Shown one piece after another: positions 9,442 to 18,398 of a stretch of DNA of 64,000 nt. The stretch comes from Gammaproteobacteria bacterium. GTDB lineage: Bacteria > Pseudomonadota > Gammaproteobacteria > DSM-16500. Position 1 is the first letter of the stretch; every line of letters begins with the position of its first letter. The notes below the pieces were generated by a model, which was given only the letters and a program-made list of their open reading frames with translations, was not told the origin of the DNA and did no database searches. The translations under genes were made by a program, and so were the position numbers. The DNA lies in the NCBI GenBank assembly GCA_013816845.1, contig JACDDU010000004.1, forward strand, positions 124,001-188,000, read 5' to 3'.

Positions 9442-12400
9442 TTACTCAATTTTTTCATCTATGGTCATTGCTATCGGTGCATTAAGTGCAATTTTAATTG
9501 TGTTTAATAACTCTTCATTAGACATTTCGGCTCGCAGAAGAAGTTCTTTTAATTGGTAGATATCATCATTTGTAAGTTCATAAGCAGTAAAAAATATAAC
9601 AGGCAAATGCTGTTGACTGATTAGGGGGATTAATTCAACCCCTAAGCCATCTGGTAATTTCATGTCAAGAATAACTAAATCGAAATCATTACGGAGTAAA
9701 GCTTCTCTTGCTTGTTTTAAAGAAGCAGCATTACTTAATGTACCTTCATCCTTTAAAAGCGATTTGACAATGGTTGAGAGATCATGATCATCTTCCACAT
9801 GTAAGATTTTTAAATTTACCACTTCCAAATAATTTTTAAGCATTGTGACGGTATTTTGTAATTGACTCATATTGATCGTTTTTTCTATCCAGTCGATAAT
9901 ATGTATCGCGGTTCCTTGAATTATATTTTTTTGCGAATTAGTCTTTGCAGCTGCAAGGATAGTAGGTATTAATTTTTCATTAAGGCTACTTTTTATATCA
10001 TGAATAAAATCAATTCCACTTTCATCAGGTAAATCTAAACCCAGCAAGACAATATCAATATTTTGTCGATTAAGATATTTTTTCGCATCCATTGCGTTGG
10101 AAGTGACAATAGAATGAAAATTATTTTCAATAAAAATGTAATTAAAGGAAGCCGCAATATTGACATCCGCTTCACAAATGAGAATAGTACAGATTTTATC
10201 AATGGGTTTTTCTGTCAAAGTAACAATGGGTGCTTTTTTGGCAATAGGTAAGTCAAAATAAAATGTGGTTCTCTTGTGGGGTTGTGAATCAAAGTGAATA
10301 ATTCCACCATGTTTAGCAATAATAGCTTTACTAATACTTAGTCCTAATCCAGTACCTCCATACTTTTTAGTCGTGCCAGAATCGGCTTGAGCGAATTTCT
10401 GAAAAACTCTGCCGTGGAAATTTGCAGGAATACCAGGCCCGCTATCTGATACTAACGTGCGGACAATTCGATCGGTTAATTGAATTTGTTCAATAGATAC
10501 AATGCCATGTTTTGGAGAAAATTTAATCGCATTGGAAATGAGGTTGGTTAGTACTTGGAGTAAACGATCATGGTCACCGTTAATTTGAGCATCTAAAGTA
10601 TTACCTAAAATTTGAATGTCAACTTGATGCTTCGTTGCAAAGGACTCCATTTCAACGACTGCTTGAGTGATCAGCTCATCTAACATAAGGGGTTCTGAAT
10701 GAAATCTGAATTTATCCGATTCGATTTTTTCAACATCTAAAATATCATTAATGAGTCTGATTAAACGCTCACTATTGTTTTTAGCAATCATTAATAAGTT
10801 ATATGTTTCCGGTGGTAGTTCCCCCAAAGCGCCGCCTGTAAGTAGGGCAATGGAGCCATGAATAGATGTTAAAGGCGTGCGCAATTCATGGCTCACCGTG
10901 GAAATAAATTCATTTTTTAATCGATCCAATCTTTTTCGATCAGTTAAATCTAATCCTGTAATGAGCGCGCCCGTCGTTTTGCCTGATTTATCATGCAATT
11001 CTGATATAGAAAGTTGAATGGGAATGCGGGTGCCATCATTTTTAATGTATTCCCATTCATGTGTATCAACACCATTTACTTTTGCCTTAGCTAAAAGTGT
11101 GTCAAGACCGGGGGCCACAGTAAGTTGTAGTTCTTGTGAAAGTTCAAGTGCTCTTTTTTTAATAGCATCCATGTCATGAAAAATTAGAGGTGTCGCTTTT
11201 CCAACAACTTCTTTTGCACGATAGCCAAGCATCTGCTCAGCGGTCTTGTTGAAAGTTTGAATAATGCCATGGCTATTACATGAAATGATGGTGAAATTAG
11301 CGTTATCAAGCAGAGTTTGTTGTAAACGAGTAATTTTTTTTAGTTTAGCTTTACTTGTTTGAGCTTGCTGCTGTCTCAGGTTAGCTAAATATTCTGAATA
11401 ACTCAGACGACGAATGATAGGCACAACTTGCGTGTAAAGTAAAATAATCCCACCCAGGATTGCTAGAATAATAATTGGAAATAGTAATTTAATTGTAGAG
11501 AAAGCATTTAGAAAAACACTAGCGAGGTCAATTTTATAAACGAGAGCGAGGCCCGTTTCTCCTACGGGTGCATAGGCGCCAAAAATTCGGCGATTCCTAT
11601 AATCAACAGTGCTTCTAAGTCCTGATTTTCTTTCAAAAGCATAAAAAGGGGGCAACTTGATGCTATTAATGGTTTTAGGAATGATTAGTATTTTAGGAAA
11701 CAAAACAGACGTTATACAAGTTGCTCCTTGCGGTACGGGGGAGCACATGACTAATTCTCTGACAGGGTCTTTGTTGGTGGTAAATAAGGATGTGAGTGCT
11801 TTTAAAGGCCATTCAACTTTTAATTTGATGACCCCCTTTGGAGACATGAGTGTGTTTGTTAAGCGTAAAGCAATCATATTTTTTTGCCATACTAATTCCG
11901 CGGGTAATGAAAGTTTTACAGGAAATGAACCAATTGGAGCGGAAATGAATTTACCTTTTTGTACAAGGATTTCATTCTGAGGACCCGTTATACTCACTCC
12001 AGAAAAACCTTCCGCAATAAATAATTCTGCCAATTGGTTAATTTGAGCTGGCGTAGATAGAAGGAAGTTTTTAAAAAATGAACTCAATAAAAGAGTATTC
12101 ATTTCAGTTATAGGATAATTTAAGTCAGCTTGGATGAGTGCATTGCGATCGCGCAAAGAGGCATGCAATGATTGCTGAATAGAATTATTGTATTGCTGCA
12201 TCATAATAGAAAAACAGGTAAAACCTACAGTCATCGTGGTTGCAAATAAAATAGCGATACTGGCTAGAGAAATTTTCCGTGTTATTTGCTCCGTACTGAG
12301 GTATGCATATTGAAGGTACTGCTGGCCGGTTAAATATAACCCTAAACTAAAAACAAGGATAATAAATGAGGGTATTACACCTAGATGAACATGCTCATAC

Positions 12401-12921
12401 CATACAAAAAATAATTTGAGATTTAATAAATTACTGAGGATGCCGACCAATCCTAGGAAGAAAATTAAAGAAACTAATGTTAAATGAATAATATTAATAG
12501 CTGGTTTTTGTAATAGTGCAGAGAGGAGAACAAAATCAATACCAATCAAAAGAAAGGCGACTGACAGATTATTAGGAAAATTCCAACTAGACCTAAATGA
12601 TTGTTTCATTATGCCTTCACTAAGACCTAATTGCAGTGGGACTAATTTTTCCATGATGGTAAAAAACGCAATAACAATCAGAGCTAAGCCACATAAAATT
12701 TTGAGTGTTTTTGTAATTTTCGCTTCGACACGTGTACTGATTAGACCCATTCCAGCAAGGGTAAAGCCGAGTGAGATATAAGTAAGCAACCCTTCCGGCG
12801 AAAGTTTCAATAAAAAAGGTGACACGAGGGTCCATTGACTTCCAATGAAATTAAAGAAGCCATACAGGATAGTGAGAGTGCCAATGATTAAAACTAATAA
12901 ACTCTCGTTATGTTGCCTCAT
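9442..12921 (-). CDS. Hybrid sensor histidine kinase with PAS and two receiver domains
   Basis: The 1159-aa inner-membrane sensor has about seven hydrophobic helices in residues 10-235 and an extracytoplasmic sensor region (about 240-475). A further membrane helix (about 478-500) and a PAS domain (about 540-660, FNKTAEQMLGY) follow. The HisKA domain has H678 in SHELRTPLTSI, and the HATPase has LTNLISNAIKFSP, DSGPGIP and GGTGLGLSISKAI. Two C-terminal receivers follow. Receiver 1 lacks the phospho-acceptor: Gly961 in VLLGLDLPD replaces Asp. Receiver 2 keeps D1086 in VILDMKLPD. The likely phosphate path is H678 to D1086, and no output domain is attached. It is first in a four-gene operon with the ligase, cyclic-nucleotide-domain and amidotransferase genes. 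Confidence 0.93.
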   Translation of the reverse strand: MRQHNESLLVLIIGTLTILYGFFNFIGSQWTLVSPFLLKLSPEGLLTYISLGFTLAGMGLISTRVEAKITKTLKILCGLALIVIAFFTIMEKLVPLQLGLSEGIMKQSFRSSWNFPNNLSVAFLLIGIDFVLLSALLQKPAINIIHLTLVSLIFFLGLVGILSNLLNLKLFFVWYEHVHLGVIPSFIILVFSLGLYLTGQQYLQYAYLSTEQITRKISLASIAILFATTMTVGFTCFSIMMQQYNNSIQQSLHASLRDRNALIQADLNYPITEMNTLLLSSFFKNFLLSTPAQINQLAELFIAEGFSGVSITGPQNEILVQKGKFISAPIGSFPVKLSLPAELVWQKNMIALRLTNTLMSPKGVIKLKVEWPLKALTSLFTTNKDPVRELVMCSPVPQGATCITSVLFPKILIIPKTINSIKLPPFYAFERKSGLRSTVDYRNRRIFGAYAPVGETGLALVYKIDLASVFLNAFSTIKLLFPIIILAILGGIILLYTQVVPIIRRLSYSEYLANLRQQQAQTSKAKLKKITRLQQTLLDNANFTIISCNSHGIIQTFNKTAEQMLGYRAKEVVGKATPLIFHDMDAIKKRALELSQELQLTVAPGLDTLLAKAKVNGVDTHEWEYIKNDGTRIPIQLSISELHDKSGKTTGALITGLDLTDRKRLDRLKNEFISTVSHELRTPLTSIHGSIALLTGGALGELPPETYNLLMIAKNNSERLIRLINDILDVEKIESDKFRFHSEPLMLDELITQAVVEMESFATKHQVDIQILGNTLDAQINGDHDRLLQVLTNLISNAIKFSPKHGIVSIEQIQLTDRIVRTLVSDSGPGIPANFHGRVFQKFAQADSGTTKKYGGTGLGLSISKAIIAKHGGIIHFDSQPHKRTTFYFDLPIAKKAPIVTLTEKPIDKICTILICEADVNIAASFNYIFIENNFHSIVTSNAMDAKKYLNRQNIDIVLLGLDLPDESGIDFIHDIKSSLNEKLIPTILAAAKTNSQKNIIQGTAIHIIDWIEKTINMSQLQNTVTMLKNYLEVVNLKILHVEDDHDLSTIVKSLLKDEGTLSNAASLKQAREALLRNDFDLVILDMKLPDGLGVELIPLISQQHLPVIFFTAYELTNDDIYQLKELLLRAEMSNEELLNTIKIALNAPIAMTIDEKIE

Positions 12922-13049
12922 ATTTTCCTAAATTGAGTCAATATTTCCTAATAATATCATGATTTTAATTCAGTATGATTAAAGCTAGCTTCCCTATGAA
13001 TCTATTGTTAAATTACGTAAGTTTTTAAAAATAAAAATGGATAAAAATA

Positions 13050-13562
13050 ATGAATACACCGATGAATAACATATCAAAATTTATTTTCTGGAGTCGTTGG
13101 TTACAAGCTCCTCTTTACATTGGTTTAATTTTAGTCTTAGTGGTTTATGTTTATCAATTTGGATTAGGGTTACTGAATTTAGTGAAGAATGCTAATAATT
13201 GGCATGAAACCGGTATTATGCTACAAGCGCTTGATTTGATTGATGTCGTGATGTTAGCTAACCTTATTATTATGGTGATCATGGGTGGTTATGAAACTTT
13301 TGTTTCTAAGCTAAATTTAAAAGGCCACCCAGATCAACCCGAATGGTTAGATGAAGTGAATGCTGGCACGATGAAAGTTAAACTTGCGCTATCCCTCATT
13401 GGTATTTCCTCTATTCATTTATTGCGAACTTTTATTGACCCTTCCTTGAAGCAAAATTACTCAGTAATGTGGCAAGTCATTATTCATCTTACCTTAGTCG
13501 TTTCAGCTATTGCGATTGCATTTACGAATAACATTATGGGGAAAGGGAGAGGACATCATTAA
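13050..13562 (+). CDS. YqhA-family (UPF0114) inner-membrane protein
   Basis: The 170-aa protein has four hydrophobic segments (about 20-45, 65-90, 108-128, 140-160). Family-like stretches are WLQAPLYIGLILVL near the N-terminus, and NLIIMVIMGGYETFVSKL and KVKLALSLIGISSIHLLRTF further on. These match the UPF0114/YqhA family, whose function is not established. An ATG at 13062 is a possible alternative start. It is divergent from the hybrid kinase, with a 128-bp shared promoter region, and monocistronic as far as can be seen. Confidence 0.85.
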   Translation: MNTPMNNISKFIFWSRWLQAPLYIGLILVLVVYVYQFGLGLLNLVKNANNWHETGIMLQALDLIDVVMLANLIIMVIMGGYETFVSKLNLKGHPDQPEWLDEVNAGTMKVKLALSLIGISSIHLLRTFIDPSLKQNYSVMWQVIIHLTLVVSAIAIAFTNNIMGKGRGHH

Positions 13563-13657
13563 TGATTCGTTAAGTTTTACTTTTCTGGATCAAGTGTTTC
13601 ATTGAGACGATTGCGTAATAAGACACAGTGTGACAGAGAATAACTTAGAGACAATTC

Positions 13658-15376
13658 TTATGTTGAAGCTGTATCGTACATCGTAAAATCTTGATTTAAA
13701 CCCAACTGATTTTTAGCTATCGATTTGGGTAAGCTTTTTAATAAGGTTAAGAAGACACCATTCGTCCAGCCAAAACCAATCACATTCATTTTATAACCAA
13801 TTTGAATATCGGTAAGGGCTGTACCTGAGACGACATTATATTTTTCACGGATGGTTTTATCACGTAAGTAATTTTGTAAAACGGTCGTTAAAAATTTATG
13901 CGCAATGCGTTCAGCTTCAGGCTTGAATCCATAATGCGTTAATCCTTCTGTGGTGATCAATTGAATAGGAGCCCAACCATACGGATAATCCCATTGCACC
14001 CCGGTATGCTGTAAGCTCGTTACGATGCCTCCTGCTTTTTCAAAGAATTTTAAATTTTTTGCTAACCGTTTGGCTTGACTCTTTGTTGCAAGTTTTGCCC
14101 AAAGGGGATAAAAAGTTGTAGCGTAAGGGTGGGGTGAAGCTTTTTTATTGATATAATCGTAATCAAAAAACATACCTTGTTTTTCGTTCCATAGATATCG
14201 ATTAATGCGTAACGCGCGACGCTCTGCTTGCTTTGCCCAATAAATTGCAAGTCGCTTATTTCCCAGTTGATTTGACATCCACTCTAAATCTTTTTCAGTT
14301 TTATAAAGTAAGCTATTTAAATCGACGGGTGCATAATTCAGTGTATCTGCACTAAAAGGACCAAAGCGAAATGATGTATCAAAACCTGAAGCGCGCATCG
14401 CTCGATCACCCTTGTAGAAGTGTTCGCTTAGACCGACATTTTTAACAACTTTGCATACATTATATTTTTTATTATGTTTGAGCGTGGGCGTGCTGCACAA
14501 AGTAATCGTATAAACTATCTTTGCTGATTGTAAGTGCTCAGGTTGGTCTTTGGCTAAAAAGAACAAATAAGGCTGAGAAATTTTTGGATGTTCTAAGAAA
14601 TACCGAATGATATCTGAATAATAAGATTTGGATTGTGCCAGTTCAGAAACGGGGCCACTCCCAAAATCATAATAACGGGACAAACCTGTCTTGCCCGCTA
14701 AGTGAGGTTCGTGAGTCCACAAGTTATAATCTTTGACCGCATAGTGATAAGCAGACTGTAACCACTTCAAATTTTGGTGATGTTGGGTTTGATCAGCGGT
14801 GTATACCGCGCGAATTAGTGGAGCAAGAAAAGGCAATTGGGTGCGGGATAAATAATAAGTGCGATTTCCATTCAATGTGCCACCGTAATGATCAATCTCA
14901 TAAAAGAAATTTTCTACAATGCCACGCGCTAATTCATTTTTATGTGCTTCGATCAGGCCACGAACAATAAAATAACTATCCCAGCCATACATCTCGTTAA
15001 ACATACCACCAGGAACAATATAGGGGTTTGGTAAATACAATAAGCCTGCGGGTTTAATATTATCACCGTTGACTTCACCTAATTTATTAATCTTTTGCGG
15101 AAGTCGCTTCACCACAAGATGACAACGTTCTGTCCAATATTTAACGGTTTCTGGAATAACAGCATCAGCGGGAAAATAAAGAATAGGGTTTAAATTGGTT
15201 TTTGGGTCTGAAAAGGAATTGCAGTCTTCCATCGAGCGTTCAAGGCTTTTCCAACTATTAGCAATGTAATAAAGGATAATGTTGGGGTCGGTTGCAGCAA
15301 ACTCATGAGCCAAAACAGAATGGATTGGAGCTAAAGTTACATTGAGAAAGATAAACCAGATTATAATATTTTTCAT
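13658..15376 (-). CDS. treA: Periplasmic trehalase, GH37
   Basis: The 572-aa enzyme splits trehalose into two glucoses. A Sec signal peptide is clear (MKNIIIWFIFL... ending near VLA-HEF, about residue 23), so it acts in the periplasm. Both GH37 signatures are present: PGGMFNEMYGWDSY at 122-135 and QWDYPYGWAP near 460-470. The glycine-rich C-terminal block is partly kept (GFGWTNGVF). Length is typical of TreA. No trehalose transport or phosphotrehalase genes are nearby, so it probably feeds glucose to a separate uptake system or serves osmoregulation. Confidence 0.94.
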   Translation of the reverse strand: MKNIIIWFIFLNVTLAPIHSVLAHEFAATDPNIILYYIANSWKSLERSMEDCNSFSDPKTNLNPILYFPADAVIPETVKYWTERCHLVVKRLPQKINKLGEVNGDNIKPAGLLYLPNPYIVPGGMFNEMYGWDSYFIVRGLIEAHKNELARGIVENFFYEIDHYGGTLNGNRTYYLSRTQLPFLAPLIRAVYTADQTQHHQNLKWLQSAYHYAVKDYNLWTHEPHLAGKTGLSRYYDFGSGPVSELAQSKSYYSDIIRYFLEHPKISQPYLFFLAKDQPEHLQSAKIVYTITLCSTPTLKHNKKYNVCKVVKNVGLSEHFYKGDRAMRASGFDTSFRFGPFSADTLNYAPVDLNSLLYKTEKDLEWMSNQLGNKRLAIYWAKQAERRALRINRYLWNEKQGMFFDYDYINKKASPHPYATTFYPLWAKLATKSQAKRLAKNLKFFEKAGGIVTSLQHTGVQWDYPYGWAPIQLITTEGLTHYGFKPEAERIAHKFLTTVLQNYLRDKTIREKYNVVSGTALTDIQIGYKMNVIGFGWTNGVFLTLLKSLPKSIAKNQLGLNQDFTMYDTAST

Positions 15377-15732
15377 ATCAAAATACAGGTCACTGGGTAA
15401 AAGTGGCGAGCCTTCGGCTGCGAGGAAAATAGTGTTCGTGGATCAAAACTTAGCATTGTAAACATGCTGTCACTTATATTTGAGTTAACAAAGCCTACCA
15501 AGCTAGAGGGATCTTGGCTAGGCCGAATAGATTATTACCAAAATTAATTTATCTGACAACAAGTAACTGAAGTAAAATTTATCAATTCTTTTTTCAATCA
15601 TTCATATTAAATCAAAGACTAAGCGTGAAGTCTTTGATTTGGCATTTTGCGAAATAAAAAATCAGGGTGTAAAATGAAGTATTAGTTTTTTTTATGTCAA
15701 AAACTAACCAATTTTGCGCCGAGGAGATTCTT
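15377..15732. other. Intergenic region with hairpins between treA and small polar gene
   Basis: These 356 bp separate the divergent trehalase gene from the small gene at 15733. I see no gene. It holds an imperfect inverted repeat (15493-15502 GCCTACCAAG with 15513-15523, one bulge). It also holds a perfect 12-bp hairpin (AAATCAAAGACT at 15609-15620, complement at 15629-15640) and an A/T stem (15682-15690 with 15699-15707). None is followed by a proper T-run, so they may be regulatory or part of a leader RNA. Confidence 0.5.
15609..15640. repeat. 12-bp perfect hairpin
   Basis: AAATCAAAGACT at 15609-15620 pairs with AGTCTTTGATTT at 15629-15640 across an 8-nt loop. Both strands lack a strong T-run after the stem, so termination is possible but not clear. 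It lies about 90 bp upstream of the small polar gene. Confidence 0.55.
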
Positions 15733-15891
15733 ATGAAGGAAGGACATCCCAACAAAGACAAGAATCGAAAAGAAAATCCTAATCGTAAAAATCCTGAAGG
15801 TCGTGCTCCTGTACAAGATCCAGATGTTCATCCTCGAAATGAAAATCCGGATTATCAACCTTATAAACAATATACCTCATTCATATTTTAA
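15733..15891 (+). CDS. Small hydrophilic protein, 52 aa
   Basis: This very polar peptide is rich in Asn, Pro, Lys and Asp (MKEGHPNKDKN... PRNENPDYQPYKQY). The frame is open from 15694, but the ATG at 15733 has GAGGAG 6-7 bp upstream, while the earlier ATG lies inside an A/T hairpin without a ribosome site; 15733 is therefore preferred. It ends 17 bp before the PRC-barrel gene and is probably co-transcribed. No known domain. Such disordered small proteins beside PRC-barrel genes may be stress-related; this is inference. Confidence 0.6.
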   Translation: MKEGHPNKDKNRKENPNRKNPEGRAPVQDPDVHPRNENPDYQPYKQYTSFIF

Positions 15892-15908
15892 ACTAGAAGG
15901 AGTAGGTT

Positions 15909-16247
15909 ATGGATAAGCACTCTGAAAAGATAGTTCGTACTAAAGATGTTATCGGGGTGGAAGTCAAAAACCGTGCTGATGAAAAATTAGGTAAAATTGA
16001 TGAAATCGTTATGGATAAGATAACTGGCCAAATAAACTATGTCGTTCTTGAATGTGGCGGCGTTCTTGGTGTGGGCAGCAAATTATTCGCTCTTCCTTGG
16101 AATGCAATTCAATATGATAAAGAAGAAAAAAGCTTTTTAGCCAATATTGACAAAGAAAGATTAAAAAATGCAACTGGCTTTAACAAGGACCATTGGCCAG
16201 ACACTGCGGATTCGACAACTTTTACAAAATATACGGAAACTGTTTAA
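15909..16247 (+). CDS. PRC-barrel domain protein
   Basis: The 112-aa protein has one PRC-barrel: DVIGVEVKNRADEKLGKIDE, then DKITGQINYVVLECGGVLGVG and KLFALPWNAIQYD. These match the small stand-alone PRC-barrel proteins related to the photosynthetic reaction-centre H-subunit barrel and to RimM. Their exact role is unclear; many are induced by stress. A strong ribosome site (AGAAGGAG) precedes the ATG. It follows the small polar gene in an apparent operon and is ended by a strong terminator. Confidence 0.88.
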   Translation: MDKHSEKIVRTKDVIGVEVKNRADEKLGKIDEIVMDKITGQINYVVLECGGVLGVGSKLFALPWNAIQYDKEEKSFLANIDKERLKNATGFNKDHWPDTADSTTFTKYTETV

Positions 16248-16272
16248 TGATTTAAAAAAATTATCAAAAATT

Positions 16273-16308
16273 AACCTTGATGAAGCCCCTGCTTCATCAA
16301 GGTTTTTT
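16273..16308 (+). terminator. Intrinsic terminator after PRC-barrel gene
   Basis: A 14-bp perfect stem (16273-16286 AACCTTGATGAAGC with 16291-16304) with a 4-nt CCCT loop runs straight into TTTTTT. This is a textbook rho-independent terminator, 25 bp after the PRC-barrel stop codon. Confidence 0.92.
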
Positions 16309-16401
16309 CATTCTCCGACGCTTGATTTCATTGACCTCTACGACCCTTAAATGCATTATCTTTCTCAATATCAGGTTAAAACGCGATTTGAGGTGCTCAG
16401 A

Positions 16402-17466
16402 ATGCAAAAATCATCCAACTTTGTTTGGAAAAAGACGGTGACCATCACGGGTTTAGTGATTCTGGTCGCCTTAACCTTTTATCTTCTCGGTTCCATTCTG
16501 ATGCCTTTTGCCGCAGGTGCTCTATTAGCTTATTTAAGTAATCCGCTGGTTGATTTTTTAATGCGGCGCGGTTTTTCGCGAGCCGCGAGTGTCATTCTGG
16601 TCTTTGTAGCTCTTTTCGGTTTTCTATTAATATCCGTTCTTTTGTTAATCCCGATCTTGCAAGAGCAAATTGAACATCTTACTGTCATTATTCCGCAAAT
16701 GCTTACTTACCTGCAGACTCAAGCATTACCTTCCCTATTGAATTTTTTTGGATTTAAAAATCTGGCAGCTTATGACGTCAAAAAAATAATTGGCGATAAT
16801 ATTATGTCGACGGGGAACGTAGCCAGCTTAGTCATCAAAACTACATTAGAATCAGGCAAAGCTTTATTTGGCCTCATAACAAATATTTTATTAATTCCAG
16901 TCGTTACTTTTTATTTGCTACGTGATTGGGATCTTTTATTGAATAATATTCGTCTCATGATTCCCAAGCGCACGCGACCTAAGGCTATTAAAATTGCACA
17001 AGAGTGTGATGATGTTTTAAGTGGTTTCTTCCGCGGACAATTATTGGTCATGTTGGCATTAGCAGCCATTTATTCCATTGGACTATCGCTTGCTGGACTA
17101 CAGATTGGCATTATTATTGGTACAGTGACGGGCTTGTTAAGCATTGTTCCCTATCTTGGCGCCATTATCGGTTTTGTCATTGCTGTGATTGCCGCGCTTG
17201 TTCAGTTTGGTACGATAGAGTCGGTCGGCTGGGTCATTCTTGTTTTTATGGTAGGTCAAACTATCGAAAATACATTCTTAACGCCTGTACTGGTGGGCGA
17301 TAGAATTGGGATGCACCCGGTTGCTGTAATTTTTGCTGTTCTGGCAGGCGGTGTACTATTCGGTTTTTTTGGTGTGTTAATGGCTTTACCCGTTGCCGCA
17401 GTCATCATGGTTTTGTTGCGTCATCTTAATCGTCGTTATCATCGAAGTGAACTTTATCAGGCTTAA
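16402..17466 (+). CDS. AI-2E family transporter (PerM-like)
   Basis: This is a polytopic membrane protein of about 354 aa with the family layout: two N-terminal helices, a third, a long non-membrane segment (EHLTVIIPQML...), then five C-terminal helices. Family-like motifs include LMPFAAGALLAYLSNPLVDFL, FYLLRDWD and VPYLGAIIGF. The family exports diverse small molecules or ions; the substrate cannot be told from sequence. The frame opens at 16351, but the ATG at 16402 has GAGG 8 bp upstream and gives a length like E. coli PerM (353 aa). The YihY-type gene follows within 14 bp. Confidence 0.88.
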   Translation: MQKSSNFVWKKTVTITGLVILVALTFYLLGSILMPFAAGALLAYLSNPLVDFLMRRGFSRAASVILVFVALFGFLLISVLLLIPILQEQIEHLTVIIPQMLTYLQTQALPSLLNFFGFKNLAAYDVKKIIGDNIMSTGNVASLVIKTTLESGKALFGLITNILLIPVVTFYLLRDWDLLLNNIRLMIPKRTRPKAIKIAQECDDVLSGFFRGQLLVMLALAAIYSIGLSLAGLQIGIIIGTVTGLLSIVPYLGAIIGFVIAVIAALVQFGTIESVGWVILVFMVGQTIENTFLTPVLVGDRIGMHPVAVIFAVLAGGVLFGFFGVLMALPVAAVIMVLLRHLNRRYHRSELYQA

Positions 17467-17479
17467 GGATAAGCGTGCT

Positions 17480-18304
17480 GTGCAATTACTACGATATATG
17501 GGACGCATTTGTGTCGAAGCTACCAAACGTTTTTATAATGAAAACTATTCATATCGTGCGTCAGCCTTAGCTTTTACGACGCTTCTCGCCATCGTACCCT
17601 TATTGCTTGTCATCGTCTTTGGCATGACTGTATTTCCTTACTTTATGAACATTATTTTGCTCGGCGAAAACTATATTTTACAAAATTTTGTACCCGCATC
17701 TGCTGGTACGATAGAATTTTACTTCCATGGCTTTTTAACACAAGCAACAAGATTACCCGCAGTCTCCATTCTGTTTTTATTCATCACCACCATATTACTG
17801 GTTCACACCATCGAAGAAACTTTAAATGAAATATGGCGGGTGCCAACAAGGGTAAAGAGTAAAAAGATGTTGGCGCTATTATTTTACTGGATTTTATTTT
17901 TATTGATTCCCTTCATTATTGGATTAAGTATTTTTCTAACATCTTATGCCTTCTTGCTGAGCTGGATAAGTATAGAAGATAAAACACAATTAACACTTTA
18001 TTTTCTCTCGATTTTACCTATTCTTATCAATACTATGATATTTGGTCTGCTCTACATTATTGTTCCGAATGCTCGAGTAAAAATAATAAATGGCTTAATT
18101 GGTGGAATGACTGCGGCTCTGTTATTTGAAGTTGCACGGATTTCTTTTGCCTTTTATGTTGATCAATTTCCAAGTTATGCTTTGATTTATGGTGCATTTG
18201 CTGTCATACCAATTTTCCTAGTTTGGCTCTATATCTTTTGGTTTATTATTTTATTTGGTGCATTTGTGACCTATACAGTCGCAAGACCTGGACTTGAACT
18301 ATAA
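17480..18304 (+). CDS. YihY/virulence factor BrkB family membrane protein
   Basis: The protein (about 274 aa) has six hydrophobic helices and YihY/BrkB-like motifs: YRASALAFTTLLAIVPLLLVI, TIEETLNEIWRV, and near the end PSYALIYGAFAVIPIFLVWLY. The family was once misnamed RNase BN; its actual function is uncertain, with membrane transport proposed. The open frame begins inside the previous gene at 17393. A GTG at 17480, 14 bp after that gene's stop and behind AAGG, or the ATG at 17498, is the likelier start. It forms an operon with the AI-2E transporter. Confidence 0.85.
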   Translation: MQLLRYMGRICVEATKRFYNENYSYRASALAFTTLLAIVPLLLVIVFGMTVFPYFMNIILLGENYILQNFVPASAGTIEFYFHGFLTQATRLPAVSILFLFITTILLVHTIEETLNEIWRVPTRVKSKKMLALLFYWILFLLIPFIIGLSIFLTSYAFLLSWISIEDKTQLTLYFLSILPILINTMIFGLLYIIVPNARVKIINGLIGGMTAALLFEVARISFAFYVDQFPSYALIYGAFAVIPIFLVWLYIFWFIILFGAFVTYTVARPGLEL

Positions 18305-18336
18305 AAACTTGTCCTTATCGTAGAAATAATCTTTCT

Positions 18337-18369
18337 CTTAAGATTTACTTAAGGGTACGTTCGTAGAAT
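18337..18369 (+). promoter_or_regulatory. PmrA-like box and -10 hexamer upstream of 559-aa gene
   Basis: The direct repeat CTTAAG-N5-CTTAAG (18337-18342, 18348-18353) fits the PmrA consensus YTTAAK-N5-YTTAAK at every position. A TAGAAT -10-like hexamer (18364-18369) follows after exactly 10 bp. The ATG is 30 bp further on, behind GGGAG. PmrA controls many Dot/Icm effector genes in Legionella and Coxiella; its action here is inferred. Confidence 0.6.
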
Positions 18370-18398
18370 GAAAATCTTATGATAGGGAGTATATTACC

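Noticed and set aside
11657-11980. Plus-strand 107-codon frame opposite the hybrid kinase
   Set aside because: Antisense of a well-supported coding region; no ribosome site and no recognisable motif.
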